From the NCBI RefSeq assembly GCF_001298445.1, contig NZ_CP012036.1:1987263-2051262 (forward strand): a stretch of 64,000 nt of DNA, in the 5' to 3' direction. The translations under genes were made by a program, and so were the position numbers. The DNA is from Nostoc piscinale CENA21 (lineage in GTDB: Bacteria > Cyanobacteriota > Cyanobacteriia > Cyanobacteriales > Nostocaceae). Positions within the stretch are counted from its first letter, which is position 1, and every line of letters starts with the position of its first letter. Of the stretch, positions 39,564-49,694 are shown piece after piece. The notes beneath the pieces are model-generated. The model ran no database searches, was not told the origin of the DNA, and saw only the letters and a program-made list of their open reading frames with translations.

Positions 39564-40823
39564 TTATTTTTCTGAGACTGTGGCATGTTCAGAAATTACA
39601 GCTTTATGTGCAATAACTGCACTTGGAGTTTGTGGTATTGAGTTAACTCCACCTATTCTCATAGCATGAGGCTTGGATGTATTGATAGTTGCAGGGGAGT
39701 TCAACAGTGTTCTATATAATTTCAAATTTTCGGTGGTAATTTGTTCCCAACTATAGTTGCGTTCTACATACTTTTGGGCATTATGAGCCATGATTGCTAA
39801 TTCCTGGGGATGATTAATCGCCCAGTCTAAGCAACTAATACAAGAGTCTGGGTTTCCCGCCTGAAAGAGGATGCCACGTTGCTCACTTAACAACTGCTGA
39901 TGGGGCGGAATATCACTTGCCATTACCGCAATACCTTCTCGCATTGCCTCTAGCATCGCTAAAGGTAATCCTTCTACATCAGAAGGTAAGACGAATAACC
40001 CTGCTCCCCGAACAATCTCTGCTAGACGTTCTCCGCGCAGTTCGCCGGCAAATATGACTTCTCGATGCTCGGCAATAGTATTTAATAATTTGGACACATA
40101 AGGCTTAGTATCGCTGATGCCACCAGCTAAAACCAGTTTCCATCCTGGTGGTTTGAGTTTACAGAAAGCTTCGATCAGTAAGTCAGGGCGCTTTTCTGGT
40201 ACAAGTCTCCCCAAAAATAGAATATAGCGCCCCTGGATTAATTTGAGAGAAGTGCCATAAGAGAAATTAGGGTCTGATTCAGGATAGTTGGCAGCAGCGT
40301 TAGGAATGTAGACTGTCTGCCGACCGTAAGTTTGCCAAAAATAGGATTGTAAAGCTTTTGAAACTACTATTAGCCCGTGAGCATAGCGCACTGCTGTCTT
40401 TTCTCCTTTGAGAATCAGACGACTAGAAAAATGACCCCATTTAGCCCTTTGCCAGTCTAAACCTTGACAGGTAACAACAATTTTTGCCTTTTTGGCGGTC
40501 AGTCTTGGTAACCAAGTAAAAAGAGATGGGCCAAGGGCATGAAAATGAATGATATCGTACTGAGTTCCAGAAACAGCGATCGCTCCCAAAGCAGAGCTAA
40601 TAAAAGCATCTATACCTCTAAAATCAAAACCAGGCAAAGAAATAACTTGAACACCCTGAAAGTCATAATTATCAAACCAACGACAATCAGTGTAGGAAGA
40701 GCGGGCGAATAAATCAACACTATGACCCTGCTGTACCATCCGAGGATACACTTCTGCACAGTAATGTTCAATGCCTCCCTGTCTGGGTGGTAGACCTTTG
40801 ACACCAATAACAGCAATCTTCAT
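39564..40823 (-). CDS. GT4-family glycosyltransferase
   Basis: 419 residues. The N-terminal half carries KGLPPRQGGIEHYCAEVYPRMV with a GGxE nucleotide-binding loop. The C-terminal half carries ILFLGRLVPEKRPDLLIEAF, GLFVLPSDVEGLPLAMLEAM and a conserved E-x7-E. Intact. It is one of the first genes of the glycan locus, directly upstream of Wzc. The family includes fucosyl- and mannosyltransferases; specificity is unknown. Confidence 0.9.
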   Translation of the reverse strand: MKIAVIGVKGLPPRQGGIEHYCAEVYPRMVQQGHSVDLFARSSYTDCRWFDNYDFQGVQVISLPGFDFRGIDAFISSALGAIAVSGTQYDIIHFHALGPSLFTWLPRLTAKKAKIVVTCQGLDWQRAKWGHFSSRLILKGEKTAVRYAHGLIVVSKALQSYFWQTYGRQTVYIPNAAANYPESDPNFSYGTSLKLIQGRYILFLGRLVPEKRPDLLIEAFCKLKPPGWKLVLAGGISDTKPYVSKLLNTIAEHREVIFAGELRGERLAEIVRGAGLFVLPSDVEGLPLAMLEAMREGIAVMASDIPPHQQLLSEQRGILFQAGNPDSCISCLDWAINHPQELAIMAHNAQKYVERNYSWEQITTENLKLYRTLLNSPATINTSKPHAMRIGGVNSIPQTPSAVIAHKAVISEHATVSEK

Positions 40824-40851
40824 GAATTTTTCCCAAAAATATTAGTTTTAT

Positions 40852-42069
40852 CTATGAACTCACTGCTGAGAAAGTTCGCAATTCCCAGCGATTTAGCATT
40901 TCACTGTAGATATCCCTGATCACATTGCAAGCCGCATAGGGACGTGCAGTTTGCACACAAGAAACACTAGGATAATCTTCTGGATGTAATAGTACTTGGC
41001 GTATGCTGTTTGCTATGGATTCTGGAGTACGTTGAGAACACACTACTCCACTATCATCTGTCAATAATTTTGGGGTTTCACCAGTGCGAGTTGTAACTAC
41101 TGGAGTCCCACTAGCAAGTGCTTCTAGAACCACCAAAGGTAACCCTTCGTAGATACTAGTAAGAACAAAGACATTGCAGATTTGATGCAACTGTGATACT
41201 TCTGTTTGGTTAACTGCTCCCAGCATTGTCACTCGTTCAGTTAAACCAAGACGACCAATTTCAGCACGAATTTTTGTTGCTAATTCTCCATCTCCAGCTA
41301 TGAGTAGATGAGTATTAGATTCATTTAAAGCCGCGAATGCACGTACTAACAAAAGTGGATCTTTTTGTGGATGCAACCGACCAGCAAACAAAATAAAACA
41401 TGTTTCTGGCACTAAACCCAATCTAACAGCCAGTTCCCTCCTTTTAGCTTCTCTTTCCTGATGGCTCAAAGGATAAAAAATTTCGCTGTCAAATGAATTC
41501 TTGATGTAAGAAATGCGATTACTTAGAGTAGGGTAACGTTGGCTATAAAATTTAGCAGAATCACTATTACATGATAAAATCTGGTTAAACTGACGAATTA
41601 ACAAACTTTCCAAAGCAAAATATGCAGCCGGAAATCTACGCCATAGAATTGCTTTTTTGTCACCATTAGGTTGCATTTGTTGATGAATATCATTGTGAAT
41701 AAATAAAGTTTTCTCTCCCTGCCAATTCAATGTAGCTAAAGTTGGTTCCAACCTATGAAAATGCATAAAGTCTGAAGCAAAGCAACGTCCTAAAAGTACA
41801 TTCGTATACTTAACTGTGGTTGGGATTAGACTCCGAATATTATCATTTTCTAAAGTAAATAAAGGCAGAAAATTAATTTCTCTACCAGCAAATTCTGCTT
41901 TTTGCCACTTCAGATTTGGCTGACATCTATCATGTCCTGTTCCTACCAGCCGCAGATCAAATTCACTAGGTGCATACTTGATAAACAAGCTAACTAGCGT
42001 TTGAATGCCGCCAATAGTACTATACCAAGGATTGAACTGGTAAAAAATTGTTAAAATAGGTTTATACAT
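40852..42069 (-). CDS. GT4-family glycosyltransferase (first gene of the glycan locus)
   Basis: 405 residues: PWYSTIGGIQTLVSLFIKYAPS at the start, ILFAGRLHPQKDPLLLVRAF and SIYEGLPLVVLEALASGTPVV in the nucleotide-sugar half. 28 bases separate it from the downstream GT4 gene. The promoter for the locus most likely lies in the roughly 1-kb region 42070-43097 upstream. Confidence 0.9.
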   Translation of the reverse strand: MYKPILTIFYQFNPWYSTIGGIQTLVSLFIKYAPSEFDLRLVGTGHDRCQPNLKWQKAEFAGREINFLPLFTLENDNIRSLIPTTVKYTNVLLGRCFASDFMHFHRLEPTLATLNWQGEKTLFIHNDIHQQMQPNGDKKAILWRRFPAAYFALESLLIRQFNQILSCNSDSAKFYSQRYPTLSNRISYIKNSFDSEIFYPLSHQEREAKRRELAVRLGLVPETCFILFAGRLHPQKDPLLLVRAFAALNESNTHLLIAGDGELATKIRAEIGRLGLTERVTMLGAVNQTEVSQLHQICNVFVLTSIYEGLPLVVLEALASGTPVVTTRTGETPKLLTDDSGVVCSQRTPESIANSIRQVLLHPEDYPSVSCVQTARPYAACNVIRDIYSEMLNRWELRTFSAVSS

Positions 42070-43097
42070 TTAGTAAAAGTAGGAAAAGGATTTAGTTGCA
42101 AATAATGGATATTTAGTAGGAAAAGAATAATCTAATAGTTTTTCTGGATGCAGAAATTGAGTAATTTATTTGAAGGAGAATTCAAGAATCACATGCCACA
42201 ATTCATACTTACATTCTATGCGAATGGTAGATGAATTAATCCTGAAATACTACACCAAATTAAAAATTCGGTGATTAACAAGAAAGCAAAAATTTGCGTG
42301 GGTAGCTTTGTCAAGCCACTTGCTAAAACGGAGAGAACCTCGGCAAGACAGTGGCTCGACTGGAGCAAACTCTTCCAGTCAATGGTTGATGTATTTCTCC
42401 AACTTATTGATTCTGAATTCTTCTGAGAGCTTGTCACATAACAACCTTGCTTTTTTAAGTTGAAAATGCTTTCTCAGTAAGTGTTGTGGATAGCAAATTG
42501 TAAAAGTTACTTTTTGACAGGCTCTTAACTCAGAGTGACGGAAGATGGCTAATTGAAGCACAACTCTGAAAAGTGAAGAATTTACTGTTAACAGATAATT
42601 GTAGTGGCAGTAGTCACGTAGTCACAATGACACTCAGTTAAGACTTGTTTTCGCTTTTGGCAACAATAGAAAAATCATACAGCAAGTTCTCTTCCCTGAA
42701 TCTGTGCATTCTTTTAGCCCTAATTGCCTTTGCGAAGAATTTTCTTATCTGAATCGTATTGAGAATGTGATATTTAAAATACAAACATACAGGTATTATG
42801 TCTAGATCTTATGCAACACCAATTAATCTAATTTTAGGTGAATGGTATGCAGAAAAGGTGAAAAGGCATCACACTTCCAGCAGGGCGAACGCATCTAAAT
42901 ATAGTACATATACACTCAGAGACTGAATATAGTACATATACACTCAGAGACTGAGAAAGGTAGCGATCACTGATGATATGGAGATTGAGCAATAGACTTG
43001 TCCGGAAACTCCAAAGCCAGACTGTTCAAAGCTTTGGGGCAAAACTTTGATATTTGCGTAAAAACGTAATAATCAGGATTTGAGATAGTTACTGTTA
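42070..43097. other. Promoter-side intergenic region of the glycan locus
   Basis: About 1 kb, AT-rich. On the minus strand at 42216-42561 two overlapping short frames with protein-like composition (for example ILLRKHFQLKKARLLCDKLSEEF-type sequence) could be the debris of a gene, but I cannot name a family. A perfect 28-bp tandem duplication lies at 42898-42953. Next to it, at 43098, is the IS element. Confidence 0.5.
42898..42953. repeat. Perfect 28-bp tandem repeat (two copies)
   Basis: The unit starts aatatagtacatatacactc and ends agagactg, repeated without mismatch at 42898-42925 and 42926-42953. It contains gtacatatac, close to a palindrome, so it may be a protein-binding site. Confidence 0.85.
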
Positions 43098-43119
43098 GAG
43101 CTGATTCGTAAACAAAATA

Positions 43120-43979
43120 TTAAGATGCCATACGCCTGATCATCAGACGAATCAATGAGCCATAAATCATTGCTTCACTTAACTCTGTGTACAACTCATA
43201 ATCCTTACTCAAACGGCGAAATCGATTAAGCCACCCGAATGTCCGCTCCACAATCCATCGTTTTGGTAATCGCTCAAATGTTTTCGAGCGCCTTTGAATT
43301 ACTTCAACACGAACCTGCTCACCGCAAAGGAGCTTAACTGCTTGAGCAAAGTTTTCACCTGAATAGCCTTGATCTACCCAAACAACTTCTAATTTAGACA
43401 ATTTCTGAGCTGCCTCATGCAGTACAACTACAGCACCTAAACGTTCCGACGCATTGGCTTCAGTCACTAAAACACCAATCAACAACCCTTGAGAATCTAC
43501 AACTATATGTCGCTTACGCCCTTTAACCTTCTTACCACCATCAAAGCCGTAGACCTCCCACGCCAGTTGCTTCAAGTCGGCGAAGCCGCCCAACGCACTG
43601 GCTCCTTTTTTTCTGTAGTCTTCACAGATTGGGAATCAGCTATCGCTACGGTAGAATGTTCATCTTTTCCTAAATCGTGTCTTAGCTGCTGGCGCACTTG
43701 GTCGTGAATTTTCTGCCAAATACCTTTGCGTTGCCATTTCTGAAAGTAACCATAAACCGTTGTGTAAGGAGGAAAGTCATGAGGTAGCATTTCCCACTGA
43801 CACCCAGTACGCTGTACGTAGAAAATAGCATTCAAAATTTCTCGCAAATCTACTTCTACAGGATGCCCAAATCCCTTGGGTGTGGGTAGACAAGGCTTGA
43901 GAATCAACCATTCGGCATCGCTTAAATCACTTGGATAAGGTTTGCGGTGTGGATTCTCAATTTTCGGTAGACGGCTCAT
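43120..43979 (-). CDS. DDE transposase, two overlapping frames with an inserted hairpin repeat
   Basis: The first frame (43979 to 43572) has SDLSDAEWLILKPCLP and the first catalytic aspartate in IADSQSVKTTEK. The second frame (43593 to 43120) has VYGFDGGKKVKGRKRH, VDQGYSGE and ERTFGWLNRFRRL, containing the remaining D and E. The frames overlap where an A7 run (minus strand) precedes a 46-bp hairpin-forming segment (43559-43604) that does not match the family. A -1 slip at A-AAA-AAG would fuse them to 286 residues. Two readings fit: programmed -1 frameshifting, as in IS427-type elements, or inactivation by insertion of an interspersed repeat. Unlike the other broken genes here, the correction needed is an added, not a deleted, base. 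Confidence 0.85.
43559..43604. repeat. 46-bp interspersed palindromic repeat inside the transposase
   Basis: The segment beginning cacgccagttgcttcaagtc and ending cactggctc forms a GC-rich hairpin around ggcgaagccgcc. It sits between the conserved KTTEK and VYGFDGG parts of the transposase. From memory it resembles a repeat family scattered through Nostocales genomes. Confidence 0.55.
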
Positions 43980-44077
43980 TCACAATCAAAGAACTATGCT
44001 CACTCGATTTAACCTATAACCTGAACAAAACCAAAATCAATTCTCTTTAGATTTTCTTTACGAATCAGCTCTAATAA

Positions 44078-44124
44078 GTAGTGAGTAATAAGTAAATTTC
44101 TGACTCATTACTCATTACTTTTTT
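44078..44124 (+). terminator. Hairpin with T-run beside the IS
   Basis: A 16-bp imperfect stem (gtagtgagtaataagt / actcattactcattac) followed by TTTTTT. No plus-strand gene is upstream, so it could equally be a common Nostocales repeat of the gtaatgag type. Confidence 0.4.
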
Positions 44125-44221
44125 CAATCAGTTGCTGTACCTCATAAACATCAACTCATTTCTAAAGCAAGGCTTTTGATATCACTATTCTTTCTTTTGC
44201 CTTTTGCCTTTCCTTATTTTA

Positions 44222-44662
44222 CTAGTCCATACTTGGTTTCTCATCAAATTGCACCATCATTAATACAGCTGGTACATCACCTACTGTTCCAGACAGATGA
44301 CCTTTATGGCCTTGTTCATCCTCTTCTGTTCCCTGATCTCCTCCAAAGGAAATATCACCAGCCCCCATCTCTACTCTCTGACCATCCATAGTTTCTACAA
44401 ACCAGCGTCCTGATAGGGGAACAACCCATTGAGGCTTGGGATTTTCATGCCACTCTCCAACCCATCCAACTGGTAACACTGTATACGAGATAGTAGCGCC
44501 AGACTGTTTTAATTTAGACATCCATTGAGGAGAGGTATCTGGTGTGACGCCTTGCTGAACGAAGTCCTCGATTTGACGACGAGACTGGTGACTTACGCCG
44601 TTTTCATCAGTCCAAACATACCAATAATCAAGCGTCGGTTTTTGTGATTGGTTATTCTGCAT
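44222..44662 (-). CDS. Cupin-domain protein
   Basis: 146 residues from the ATG at 44662, chosen over the further upstream ATG because GGAGAAAA lies about 9 bases before it. The centre shows a cupin-like beta pattern (VVPLSGRWFVETMDGQRVEMGAGDISFGGDQG). WYVWTDENGVSH at the N-terminus is unusual. It may be an enzyme-associated or sugar/small-ligand-binding protein; no metal ligands beyond a few histidines and glutamates can be assigned. Unrelated to neighbours by sequence. Confidence 0.72.
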   Translation of the reverse strand: MQNNQSQKPTLDYWYVWTDENGVSHQSRRQIEDFVQQGVTPDTSPQWMSKLKQSGATISYTVLPVGWVGEWHENPKPQWVVPLSGRWFVETMDGQRVEMGAGDISFGGDQGTEEDEQGHKGHLSGTVGDVPAVLMMVQFDEKPSMD

Positions 44663-44754
44663 AAAAGTTTTTCTCCATAACATTACCTTTGCCGATGGTG
44701 AACTTCAATCTAGATGATCTACTGGTCTAACTCTGAGCTAACCTAATGTAGAGG

Positions 44755-46695
44755 TTAATTTTTCGTTTTTTTCGTTGGCTTAGGTCGAGAAAACTGAGAA
44801 GGCGGCTTGAATTTCTCTATTGGTACGTCTTTAAGAGCCTTTTGCATAAAATCGCGCCAGATGGGAGTAACCATACCCCCACCTGTCGCACCCCGAACCA
44901 ATTGTTGGTTATCATCTCTCCCTACCCAGATGGCAGTTGTTAATTGTGGTACGGAACCAATAAACCAAATATCTTTTTCTGAAGAAGTTGTCCCGGTTTT
45001 GCCAGCAACCGGTCTATCTAAAGCTGCACCTCTACCAGTTCCTTCTTTAACTGCTGTTTGCATCACATCTATAATTGCGGCTGAGGCCCAAGGGTCAAGA
45101 ACTAGACGAGGTTTAGGGGTGTGATCAAGTAATACATTTCCACTACTGTCAGTGACACGAACAATCAGCGTTGGCGGCGATCGCCAGCCATAATTAGCGA
45201 AGGTGGCATAAGCACTAGCCATTTCTAGCGGTGTCACACCAATTGCACCTAGTGGTAAAGATGTCACAGGTTCCATCGGACTTGTAATTCCTAAAGTGCG
45301 ACAAGTAGCGATGACTTTATTAATGCCTACAGCTTGACCCATCTTTACAGCAGGGACATTACGGGATAATGCTAAGGCTCTACGAATCGGGATTGCACCC
45401 TTAAAGCTATTATCATAGTTGCGTGGAGAATATAGACCGTCAATATCAGGATAGCTGACTGGTGTATCTAGCACCGTTGTATCTGGTGTAAACTTACCAC
45501 TAGCAAAGGCAGTATAGTAAACAAATGGCTTAAAAGAAGAACCAGGCTGACGGAGAGCTTGAGTTGCCCGGTTAAATTCACTCTTTTTCGAGTCTACACC
45601 ACCCACTAGTGCTTTGATAAACTGTGTGCGTGGGTCAATTGCTACTAAAGCCATTTGATTCTTATATAAACCTTGATTTTTAAGAGTTTTATGCCACTTT
45701 TGAATAGTTTCTTCTGCCATCTTTTGAAAGGCTGTATCTACTGTGGTTTGTACACGCATTCCACCTTTAATGACTGCATCACGCCCAAATTTTTTAATTA
45801 TTTCCTGTGCCACAGTATCAGTGACATACGGATGGCTACTAACTTGAAATGATCTGATTTTACCAAGTTTAATTTTTTGATTGATGGCCTCATCATATTC
45901 TTGCTGGGTAATCCATTTTAAGTCCAGCATTCTTTGGAGGACTGATTTTTGTTTTTGCCTGGCTAAATTCATATTCACAAAAGGACTCAACTCTTCTGGA
46001 GCCTGAATTAAACCAGCCATCATTGCTGACTCACTCAAAGTCAAATTTGCTGCTGATTTGTCAAAGTAAGTTTTTGCTGCTGTTTCTGCACCATAGTTAT
46101 TATGACCCCAGTAAACTTCATTGAGGTACATTTCTAAAATCCGATCTTTGCTGAGAGCTTGCTCTACACGAATTGCAAGTATCGCCTCTGCTACTTTGCG
46201 TGTAAAAGCACGCTTGTGAGATAAAAACAGATTTTTCACCAGCTGCATGGTGATTGTAGAACCTCCCTCTTTCACACTACCCGCCATCCAGTTGACTAAC
46301 GCAGCACGTCCGATACCGCTCGGTTCAATACCGTGGTGGTGATAGAAAGAACTATCTTCACTGGCTAAGACTGCTCGTTTTAAATGTGGAGAGATTTCAT
46401 CTAGTGATACAACTTTCCTGTTGGCTTCGCCGTGTATACCTACTAAGAATTTTCCTTGAATGTCATAAATATAAGTTGTTTGTGCTGGTGATAATTTTTG
46501 TAGTTGTCTGACATCCGGCAAGTTACGAAAACTAATACCTAAACCAAGCAGTCCTCCAACCACAACAGAACTTGCCAGCATAGTAATTGATAAGATGGTA
46601 CCACCAGTAATTAATCCTACTTGTCTCCAAAACTCGAAACTAGGCGAAGGTTGAATTTCGGGTTGCTGCTGTTCAAACGTATTTGACGAAGACAT
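44755..46695 (-). CDS. Class A penicillin-binding protein (PBP1A-like)
   Basis: 646 residues. A cytoplasmic N-terminus and membrane anchor at about 25-55 precede the glycosyltransferase-51 domain (EDSSFYHHHG with catalytic E113; GGSTITMQLVKN). The transpeptidase domain has SSFK (S386, K389), the SRN motif at 444-446 and KTGT at 566-569. It polymerises and cross-links peptidoglycan. Length is slightly shorter than many cyanobacterial homologues, ending in a basic tail (KPTKKTKN). It stands alone. No frameshift is present. Confidence 0.93.
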   Translation of the reverse strand: MSSSNTFEQQQPEIQPSPSFEFWRQVGLITGGTILSITMLASSVVVGGLLGLGISFRNLPDVRQLQKLSPAQTTYIYDIQGKFLVGIHGEANRKVVSLDEISPHLKRAVLASEDSSFYHHHGIEPSGIGRAALVNWMAGSVKEGGSTITMQLVKNLFLSHKRAFTRKVAEAILAIRVEQALSKDRILEMYLNEVYWGHNNYGAETAAKTYFDKSAANLTLSESAMMAGLIQAPEELSPFVNMNLARQKQKSVLQRMLDLKWITQQEYDEAINQKIKLGKIRSFQVSSHPYVTDTVAQEIIKKFGRDAVIKGGMRVQTTVDTAFQKMAEETIQKWHKTLKNQGLYKNQMALVAIDPRTQFIKALVGGVDSKKSEFNRATQALRQPGSSFKPFVYYTAFASGKFTPDTTVLDTPVSYPDIDGLYSPRNYDNSFKGAIPIRRALALSRNVPAVKMGQAVGINKVIATCRTLGITSPMEPVTSLPLGAIGVTPLEMASAYATFANYGWRSPPTLIVRVTDSSGNVLLDHTPKPRLVLDPWASAAIIDVMQTAVKEGTGRGAALDRPVAGKTGTTSSEKDIWFIGSVPQLTTAIWVGRDDNQQLVRGATGGGMVTPIWRDFMQKALKDVPIEKFKPPSQFSRPKPTKKTKN

Positions 46696-47301
46696 AGCAA
46701 TTACACTTACTCACTTATTAAAATGCCTACAATTTATTCCACGAAATTAGTTAGATAATTCTTGGCAACTGTAGTTTGACAATTAGGAAAGTGAATAAAT
46801 TGCTTGCCAATATAATTAATCTAACTGTAGATAGATGGGGAAATGATACATTGAAAATGTCACTGGCGTAACCTAAATTCTTATCCTTATGTATTAATTG
46901 AAAAATCGCAAATTTAACTAAAGACTCAACAATTATTTGTTATTTTATACCAAAAATACCATTAAAAATCCGCATCAATAACTGTTAAATATTATCCTCT
47001 ACATACAAAGTATATATATCTATTGTGATAATCTGGAAAATATAATCCTCTGATAAAAGATAGAGAGCGTAAAGCTAAAAGTTAGAAATGATAACTGCAA
47101 TTCAATAAATAATTGACTGGTATATACTTATAAAGCGCAATTATCAAAGCTCAAATACCAGCAGTCATCAATGAAATAATCGCTAGATTGTAAAGCCATT
47201 GGGGCATATTGATATTTTTCTCCTTTTAAGAAATATTCGGTTATCTAAGTGTAAGAAATGTTAGAGCAAAAACATCTAGCCTAGGTGTGATAATCTGACA
47301 G
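46696..47301. other. Intergenic region upstream of the PBP gene
   Basis: 606 bases, very AT-rich. Presumably holds the PBP promoter. I see no coding frame, RNA gene or strong hairpin. Confidence 0.5.
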
Positions 47302-49691
47302 CTAATAAATTGCAACTGTATAATTACGATCTTCCCATTTGTTGCTGTCAATCCAGAAAAATGTAAAGCTGATTCGTTGTTGATCAGAAACAGGAATGTC
47401 TACAAAATTTACTCCTAGCTTTGTGGAATTAGAAGGTGTATCTTGTGTAGTTTGCCAATTATTTTGTGTCCAGTGCAATTGAAAATTTGCTAAAGCTTGG
47501 ATTCGCAATGTATGACCTTTTTTGATTTTGTTTACTTGTCGATTAAACTTCCAAATTTCTAATAATTTGCATTGCTTTCTTTCACCTAAATATCGATTCG
47601 CTACTGCTGGAATAAAATCAAACACTTGTTCGTCATGAGTTGACCGTAGCAGCTTGATATACTCGGCGTGCGCCCACATCAAAGGCATGGCTGAACCTGT
47701 TGGTTGTCCTAAAGACAGATGGACATCAGGTTTATCTGCTTCATCCCAAACTTGTTCCGGTAACAAACAAGTATCGGAAGCAAATCCTTCCATTGCTTTA
47801 ATATAGGTTTTGACATCACCGCCAACAGCTAATTCATAATGTCCTCGTTCTCCAGTTAAAAGAGGCCAAGCCTGGCCTTTACCCCAACCTGTATAGGGAC
47901 TACCATCTTCTTGCTGTCCGTAGCCGTCGTGATTGTAACGATGCCAACAAGGCCCAACGGGTGTATCTACTTTTAAAACTGCATCAATTACTTTGACAGA
48001 ATCAACAATAATTGGGTCATGAGGTGAACGAATCCCATAACGTACCAATTGTAGAAAACCGCCATCGACAATTTCTTTGGCGGGAAATTCTGTTGGTTTT
48101 CCTGGTGGTTGACTACTAATGAAAAGAGTTCCTTGATTGGGATTTTCGTTGGGTTGAGGATTATTGATATCTATAGGATGAATGCGGATATAGTGTTGTT
48201 TGATGCCAGGAACGAGGGTTCCTTCGGTTGTGACTGTCCAGTCTTCTATATGAGATTCTAAAAAATCGGCGTACTCTTCGATAAATTTTGCTGTTGCTTC
48301 ATCCCCGCGTTCACGGGCAAATTGAGCAGCACAAATTAAAGCTGCAATATTACAAGCAAGTGTAGAAGGTGAATAACCGCTACATTCTTCCCAGCGTTCT
48401 TGTTGGGTAATAGGGCCACGACGAATTAAATAACCCGCCGCCCGCAAAATCATGGGATAAATATCAAAGTTGAGTGGTACTTTTTCTTGGTGTAAGAGCC
48501 ACGCTAGAAGAATGGGAAATGCGACTTCATCGAGTTGGATACCTGTCCAGTATGGTTCGCCATTAACCCAGAAGTTTTGAGCAAATCCACCGTCTTCCTG
48601 TTGACTGGTGGCGAGATAAATTAGCGATCGCACTGCTGTATCTGTTTCTCCAGCTGCCACTAAACCTGCTACACTGCTCACCATGTCCCGCGTCCAGACT
48701 AGGTGATATCCGCCTTGGTCTTGGTCATCTTTAGCTTCACCCCAAGGAATGGCCAGAGATGCAATTAAAGCACCAGGATAAGTTTTATCTTCATGTGCCA
48801 ACAATAAACTAACGCTGTTGTGATACAACTTCCCATCGTCATAAGAAATATTTTCTAATGGTTTGATATCGTTGCGCGATCGCTTCCACTGTTCGTTATA
48901 TTGCTGCTTCTGCTGTGGGAAAGGTAGATTCAACGATTGAAATAATGTGGAAATTGCATTGTGCAGTGTTGTACCAAATGCCAACCCTAAAGTAAACTCG
49001 TCACTCTGCTCTAAATTTAGTTTTCCCATCAGAGCTAAGTTACCATCCACAGCACTATCAAATTGCCAATCCATCTGGAAATTATCAGCTAAATCTGTCC
49101 AACCATCACTTTGACCCACATAGCCGCAGGAAAGGCACGTGAATGGAATTGTTGCACCTAGCGCCAGCCAAGTTCCTTTTTTTTTCTGCTACCAGAATCT
49201 GTTGTCCAGATACTTCTACTATGTACCCATTATTACCTTTACCGCCAACTTCCAGATGTGGCGCACACAAAGCGTATAAATCAAGTTGAGAAATCAACTC
49301 ACGCTCTCCTTGAATTTTTGTGTGCTGTAATATACAGGATAAATGTGGGTCAGAAATGACTTCTTTGATAATGGTATAACGCCCTTGGGGATCGGCATTG
49401 GTGATGCGGTAACCTAAACCATGAGTCCACAGGTGTTCTACTTTTGATTGCAGATGGCGTTTTTTCTTCGTGAAAAAAGCTTTTGCCGTCAGAAATGAGA
49501 TATTGCAAATCCCGAATTTGGGGTCTGTCTACTGTCGGATAGTAAACTTCAGTTACAATCCCATTCCAGACAGTAAACCACACGCGACTAGAGGTAGAGT
49601 AAGCTGTTCCGACTGCATCCTTATTAGCATGAGTCCATCGTGGCTCAATCCCTGGTGAGCCAAAAGCCTGTGCTTGACTAAGAATTTTCAT
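47302..49691 (-). CDS. GH15 glucoamylase/glucodextranase-like glycosidase, two homopolymer frameshifts
   Basis: Three pieces join to 795 residues when one base is removed from T6 49460-49465 and T9 49177-49185 (HEEKRHLQSKVEHL; LVAEKKGTWLALGA). The N-terminal beta-sandwich starts with FGSPGIEPRWTHANKDAVGTAY. The catalytic barrel has YHLVWTRDMVSSVAGL, DGGFAQNFWVNG, GPITQQERWEECSGYSPS (general-acid region) and GKGQAWPLLTGERGHYEL. It releases glucose from alpha-glucans such as starch, glycogen or dextran fragments. No signal peptide, so probably cytoplasmic. Lies 3 bases downstream of the SDR gene, with a glycogen-debranching-type gene nearby. Confidence 0.9.
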
Positions 49692-49694
49692 GAT

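Larger units (their letters stand above)
43098..44071 (-). mobile_element. IS5-superfamily insertion sequence (IS427-like), 974 bp
   Basis: Terminal inverted repeats gagctgattcgtaaa are identical over 15 bases at 43098-43112 and 44057-44071 and remain similar over about 21. The flanks are TA on both sides (43096-43097 and 44072-44073), fitting a TA target duplication. One transposase gene lies inside on the minus strand. Close ends and intact inverted repeats suggest recent insertion. Confidence 0.9.

Noticed and set aside
42216..42561. Two short minus-strand frames as genes
   Set aside because: Overlapping, without good starts or recognisable domains. Left as unassigned debris.
43572..43593. 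Counting the transposase break among the homopolymer errors
   Set aside because: It needs an added base (a -1 slip) rather than a deleted one, and it coincides with a foreign 46-bp palindrome.
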